NCBI GenBank assembly: GCA_033002965.1
Contig: JAURVB010000030.1
Span: 1-64,000 of the forward strand
From: Piper betle
Lineage: Eukaryota; Streptophyta; Magnoliopsida; Piperales; Piperaceae
Length of the DNA: 64,000 bases
Reading direction: 5' to 3'
The notes under the pieces are model-generated. The model did not search any database, had not been told where the DNA came from, and worked only from the letters and a program-made list of their open reading frames with translations. Within the stretch, counting starts at the first letter, position 1. Every line of letters begins with the position of its first letter. Shown in pieces: positions 59,607-64,000 of the stretch. Both the position numbers and the translations under genes were made by a program.

Positions 59607-61845
59607 TGTAACGACCCGCCATTTCTTCTGCGATATTGTGGGCCTTGCTGGAAGGGTGTTACTCAAAATTTAACAAAAACCAACCCTATCACGAATAATC
59701 CTAACCGGACCAGCTGTTACTTAAAAGGTTACATGAATAATATGAAGCAAATAAGTCTAGCATTTCTAACTCAAAAGAACTTATTTTCAAATGACAATGC
59801 ATGAAGTAATTATCCAACAGTCTTGGACCGTTTCCCATAGCCACATCTATAACACAAGAAAAGTAAAAAGTGAAGTTCACTTATTAACCGTTCACCACCT
59901 GCATTGGTAGAAAAACCACCCTGTCGTCTCTTAGTCTTTAGGTCCAGCTGCTAACCTACGGAGGCAATTCCGTGTTAGTGATTACCCACTAAGCCGTATA
60001 ATTAAATAAAACAAGTCCATAAACTCCCTATCATTATCTATAATACTGGCACTTGTGACCATTCCAAACATGACCATTTATTAATTGATGGTTCAGTCCA
60101 CCATGTCCACTAGTTGGCTAATGGGTAAGTCCACCGTGTCCACCTATTGGGTGATGGGTCAGTCCATCATGTACATTACCGGCTGGCGAGTCCAATCCGC
60201 CATGTCTGTTATCGGCTGGTGAGTCCAATCCACCATGTCCATTAGTTGGCTGATGGGTCAGTCCACCATGTCCATCTATTGGCTGATGGGTTAGTCCACC
60301 ATGTCCGTAATTAGCTGGTGAGTCCAATCCGCCATGTCCAATTTATTGGCTGATGGGTCAGTCCATCATGTGCATTACCGGTTGGCGAGTCCAATCCGCC
60401 ATGTCCAATTTTTTGGCTGATGGGTCAGTCCATCATGTGCATTACCGGTTGGCGAGTCCAATCCGCCATGTCCGTTATCGGCTGGTGGGTCCAATCCGCC
60501 ATGTCCGTAATTGGCTGGCGAGACCAATCCGCCATGTCCAATTTATTGGCTGTTGGGTCAGTCCATCATGTCCATTACCGGCTGGCGAGTCCAATCCGCC
60601 ATGTCCATTATCGGCTGATGGGTTCAATCCACCATGTCCATAATTGGCTGGCGAGTCCAATCCGCCATGTCCAATTTATTGGCTGATGGGTCAGTCCATC
60701 ACGTCCATTACCGGCTAGTGAGTCCAATCTGCCATGTCCGTTATCGGCTAGTAGGTCTAATCCACCATGCCCATAATTGGCTGGCGAGTCCAATCCGCCA
60801 TGTCCAATTTATTGGCTGATGGGTCAGTCCATCATGTCCATTATTTGATTATGAAGGGCATAACCTATGTCAAACTGAGTCAATTCCTTAACCCCGGTTG
60901 CACTTAGTGCATGGTGGTCGAATCAGGGCTCAGGCTGACGAGGTTATCCACAAATGAAAATACAACATTTTAAATAATTATACAGACCTGGATATTTTGA
61001 ACTTATAGCTGCGACCAATGATCCTAATTTGAACAAGGACATAAATATATAGTATAATTTTATTCGAGTAGAAATGCATGCAACTAAATGACTAATATAA
61101 ATTTGAACAATATTAAAATTACACTATTCATGTGACATAATCATTTAAATCCTACTTTACATTAATAATCAAGATTATAATTAATACTTAACAAATAATA
61201 AAATAATTATCAACTTATACCCACATATTTAATTACTATTATTAGTATATTTTCCTTCGGTTAGAATTTTTTTAATCGCTACTATTACTTAGAGCAATTT
61301 AATTAATTAAGTTGTTCAATAAATTTATTTAAAATAATTTATATTATTTTAATTCATAAATATTATTAATATAGTTATTTTAAATTATTTGACTATATAA
61401 AGTTTCGAACATTATTTTTTTCCATTATGCTATTTAGGTTCGATCCGAATGATTGCTACCCGACTATAGTTTAATAACTCATTTTCTACATTACTGACTC
61501 ATTATTAAAATAATCACTTTATTTTCCTAATATTAAATTTAATATGGTAAAGGTAACATCTTTATTTATTAATCACTTATAACCGTCCGATTTAATTTAA
61601 TTGCATTTATTACGATGATTAATTATCAACAGTTTCTCATTACCGTATTTTTTATTACTTATGTCCATGTCGACTTCGTCAAATAACTAATTAGTTTAGT
61701 AACTTTACCCTAACCAATTAAAATAATTATCTTTAAAGATTTATTACGCGTTTGTATTATTTTTAACTCGAGTTGGTATCGAGTCAACCAATATTTACTA
61801 AACTGCCACCCTCCTCCTCCTCCTCCTTCTTCTTCTTCTGCTTAT
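59607..61845 (-). mobile_element. Long LTR family C, copy 2; left arm of the second palindrome
   Basis: TGTAACGACCCGCC start, scaffold, array (60,070-60,842), CAAACTGAGTCAATTCCTTA, then an AT-rich body to ACTGCCACCCTCCTCC near 61,803. Its body is of the same type as family A (10.4-11.3 kb). Confidence 0.8.
60070..60842 (-). repeat. Minisatellite of 33-34 bp units in 133-bp quartets (array 2)
   Basis: About 23 units. The quartet order (ATTACC, GTTATC, GTAATT, AATTTATT linkers) is regular between 60,360 and 60,842, with an exact 133-bp period. Confidence 0.95.
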
Positions 61846-62190
61846 CCATAGGGGCGACGGCGATGGGGCAAGAAATCCGGCCGTCCTGGGTGGCGACGGG
61901 TTCCAATATGGCTGGGGAAGGTAGATAAGTGGTCGAGGGTGAAGAGGTGACCACCCAATTGAGGCGGCGACACTCGCCGGCGGGGAATCGGCTGACGCGA
62001 GCACGCCGCTAGGAAGGCGATGCGGGTGTCGCCGCGGCTGGAAGACGGCCGGAGTTAGCCGAGGCAACAACGCAAGGGCAGGGCAGGGCTGGTTGACAAT
62101 GATTGATGGCAGCCGAAGGTGGGCGGCGGCGGCGGTGGCGGCGGTGGCTGGAGGGCGCCTGGAGTCGGGAACAGAGCATGCCGGAGAAGA
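61846..62190. other. GC-rich palindrome centre
   Basis: About 345 bp of GC-rich DNA (GGCGGCGGCGG runs, GTCGAGGGTGAAGAGGTGAC) not shared between the two arms. It resembles 1,210-1,500, so it belongs to the LTR GC-rich block. Short frames through it look like composition artefacts. Confidence 0.7.
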
Positions 62191-62913
62191 AGAAGAAGAA
62201 GGGCGGTGGCAATTCTGTAAATACTGGTTGACTCGACACCGACTTAAGTTAAAAATAATACAAACTCGTAATAAATCTTTAAAAATAATTATTTTAAGGG
62301 GTTATAGGGTAAAGTTACTAAACTAATTAATTATTGTACGAAGTCGACATTGACATAAGTAATAAAAATACGGTAATGATAAACAATCGATAATTAATCG
62401 GCGTAATAAAAACGATTAAATTAAATCGGACGGTTATAAGTGATTAATAAATAAAGATTTTACCCTTTACCATATTAAATTTAATATTAGGTAAATAAAG
62501 TGATTATTTTAATAACGAGTCAGTAATGTAGAAAATAGGATATTAAACTATAGTTGAGTAGTAATTACTCGCGTCGAACCTAAATAGCATAATAGAAATA
62601 AATAAAGTTCAAAACTTTATAAAGTCAAATAATTTAAAATAGTTGTATTAATAATATTTATGAATTAAAATAATTCAAATTATTTTAAATAATTTAATTG
62701 AACAACTTAATTAATTAAATTGCTGTAAGTAATAGTAGTGATTAAAAAATTATAACCGAACGAAAATATACTAATAATAGTAATTAAATATTTGTGTATA
62801 TGTTGATAATTATTTTATTATTTGTTAAGTTTTAAGTAGAATTTTTGTAAAGTAGGATTTAAATGATTATGTCACATGAGTAGTTTAATATTGAATATTG
62901 TTGAAATTTAATT

Positions 62914-62955
<42 letters not shown>

Positions 62956-64000
62956 TCATTTATTTGTATGCATTTCTACTCCAATAAAATTATACTTATG
63001 TATAATTTTATGTCCTCTTTCAGATAAGGATCATTAGTTGCAGCTGCAAATTCAAAATATCCGGGTCCGTATAATTATTCTGCAAATTCAAAATATCCGG
63101 GTCCGTATAATTATTTAAAATGTTGTATTTTCCCTTGTGGATAACCTACTCAGCTTGAGCCCAGATTCGACCACTATGCACCGAGTGCAAATGGGGTCAA
63201 GGAATTAACTCAGTCTGACACGAGCTACGCCCTTCATAATCAAATAAATGACATGATGGACTGACCCATCAGCCAATAAATTGGACATGGTGGATTGGAC
63301 TCGCCAGCCAATTACGGACATGGTGGATTTCACTCACCAGCCGATAACGGACATGGCGGATTGGACTCGCCAGCCGGTAATGGACATGATGGATTGACCC
63401 ATCAGCCAATAAATTAGACATGGTGGATTGGACACGCCAGCTAATTTCGGACATGGTGGATTGGACTCACCAGCAGATAACGGACATGGCGGATTAGACT
63501 CGCCAGCTGGTAATGGACATGATGAACTGACCCATCAGCTAATAAATTGGACATGGCGGATTGGACTCGCCACCGGTAATGGACATGATGGATTGACCCA
63601 TAAGCCAATAAATTGGACATGGTGGATTGGATTCGCCAGCCAATTTCAGACATGGTGGATTGGACTCACCAGCGGATAACGGACATAGCGGATTGGACTC
63701 GTCAGCCGGTAATGGACATGATGGACTGACCCATCAGCCAAGAAATTGGACATGGTGGATTGGACTTGCCAGCCAATTACAGACATGGTGGATTGGACTC
63801 ACCAGCCGATAAAGGACATGGCGGATTGGACTCGCCAGCCAGTAATGGACATGATGGACTGACCCATTAGCCAATAGATTGGACATGGCAGATTGGACTT
63901 GCCAACCAATTACGGACATGGTGGAATGATCCATCAGCCAATAGATGGACATGGTGGATTGACCCATCAGCCAACTAATAGGCATGGTGGATTGGACTCA
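62191..64000 (+). mobile_element. Long LTR family C, inverted copy; right arm of the palindrome
   Basis: AAGAAGAAGGGCGGTGGCAA, TTGACTCGACACCGACTT, the AT-rich body with an (AT)n run at 62,922-62,952, a 34-bp tandem duplication (GCAAATTCAAAATATCCGGG, 63,044-63,115), GAATTAACTCAGTCTGACAC, then a minisatellite running out of the window. Confidence 0.8.
63250..64000 (+). repeat. Minisatellite of 33-34 bp units in 133-bp quartets (array 3, opposite orientation)
   Basis: GGACATGGTGGATTGGACTC units with the same four linkers as complements; continues past the window edge. Confidence 0.93.

Noticed and set aside
61798..62326. GC-rich frames at the palindrome centre as a small gene
   Set aside because: Low-complexity GGC/GAA runs, overlapping frames on both strands, no start or splice context.
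58753..64000. Many 60-115 codon open frames reading MDSPANYGHGGL... or MSVIGWRVQSAM...
   Set aside because: They are translations of the 133-bp minisatellite on both strands and in shifting frames; openness follows from the repeat lacking stops, not from selection.

Overview
The window is nuclear DNA of a flowering plant. It holds one intact protein-coding gene, interrupted by spliceosomal GT-AG introns, inside a dense nest of LTR-retrotransposon wreckage. I found no rRNA, tRNA, CRISPR array or bacterial-type operon. The species cannot be told from the sequence.

The gene lies on the minus strand (16,349-39,602). By joining splice sites by eye I assembled 13 exons with matching phases at all 12 junctions, giving one uninterrupted 731-codon frame. 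The protein is an organellar MnmG/GidA/MTO1-type enzyme, the FAD-dependent partner of MnmE in wobble-uridine modification of tRNA. Introns 6 (5.4 kb) and 12 (10.2 kb) are swollen by transposons. Intron 12 carries a dead FAR1/Mutator-like transposase on the opposite strand, a 37-40 bp minisatellite and a MITE-like inverted repeat. It leaves the last 65 codons about 10 kb from the rest. Intron 6 holds a short non-autonomous LTR element with a perfect 5-bp target duplication. Intron 1 holds a copia-like LTR and a foldback.

The left flank (1-15,085) and right flank (41,050-64,000) are built from long LTRs of related non-autonomous Ty3/gypsy-type elements. PBS sequences match initiator tRNA-Met (TGGTATCAGAGC or its complement). 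Only remnants of coding are visible: gag zinc knuckles at 3.0-3.2 and 44.2-45.2 kb, and a pol C-terminal scrap at 12.4-12.5 kb. Several LTRs share one scaffold but carry a different thing at the same internal position: an 88-bp three-unit minisatellite, a 133-bp four-unit minisatellite, a 75-104 bp repeat, or no array. This is the most unusual pattern in the window. Two multi-kilobase palindromes (about 9.6-14.8 kb and 60-64 kb) are formed by facing LTRs. A miniature element (TRIM, about 153-bp LTRs) occurs four times, once in tandem chained to a long LTR.

Nesting is readable. At 53,468-57,307 a complete 3.84-kb element sits inside an older LTR with target duplication GATCT; a TRIM sits in the same older LTR at 57,707; a 1.28-kb tandem duplication with a CCAA microhomology junction follows; a 1.14-kb solo LTR (4,280-5,419) interrupts another LTR. 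Coordinates of LTR ends, arrays and exons were read by eye. Copy numbers and degrees of similarity are approximate.
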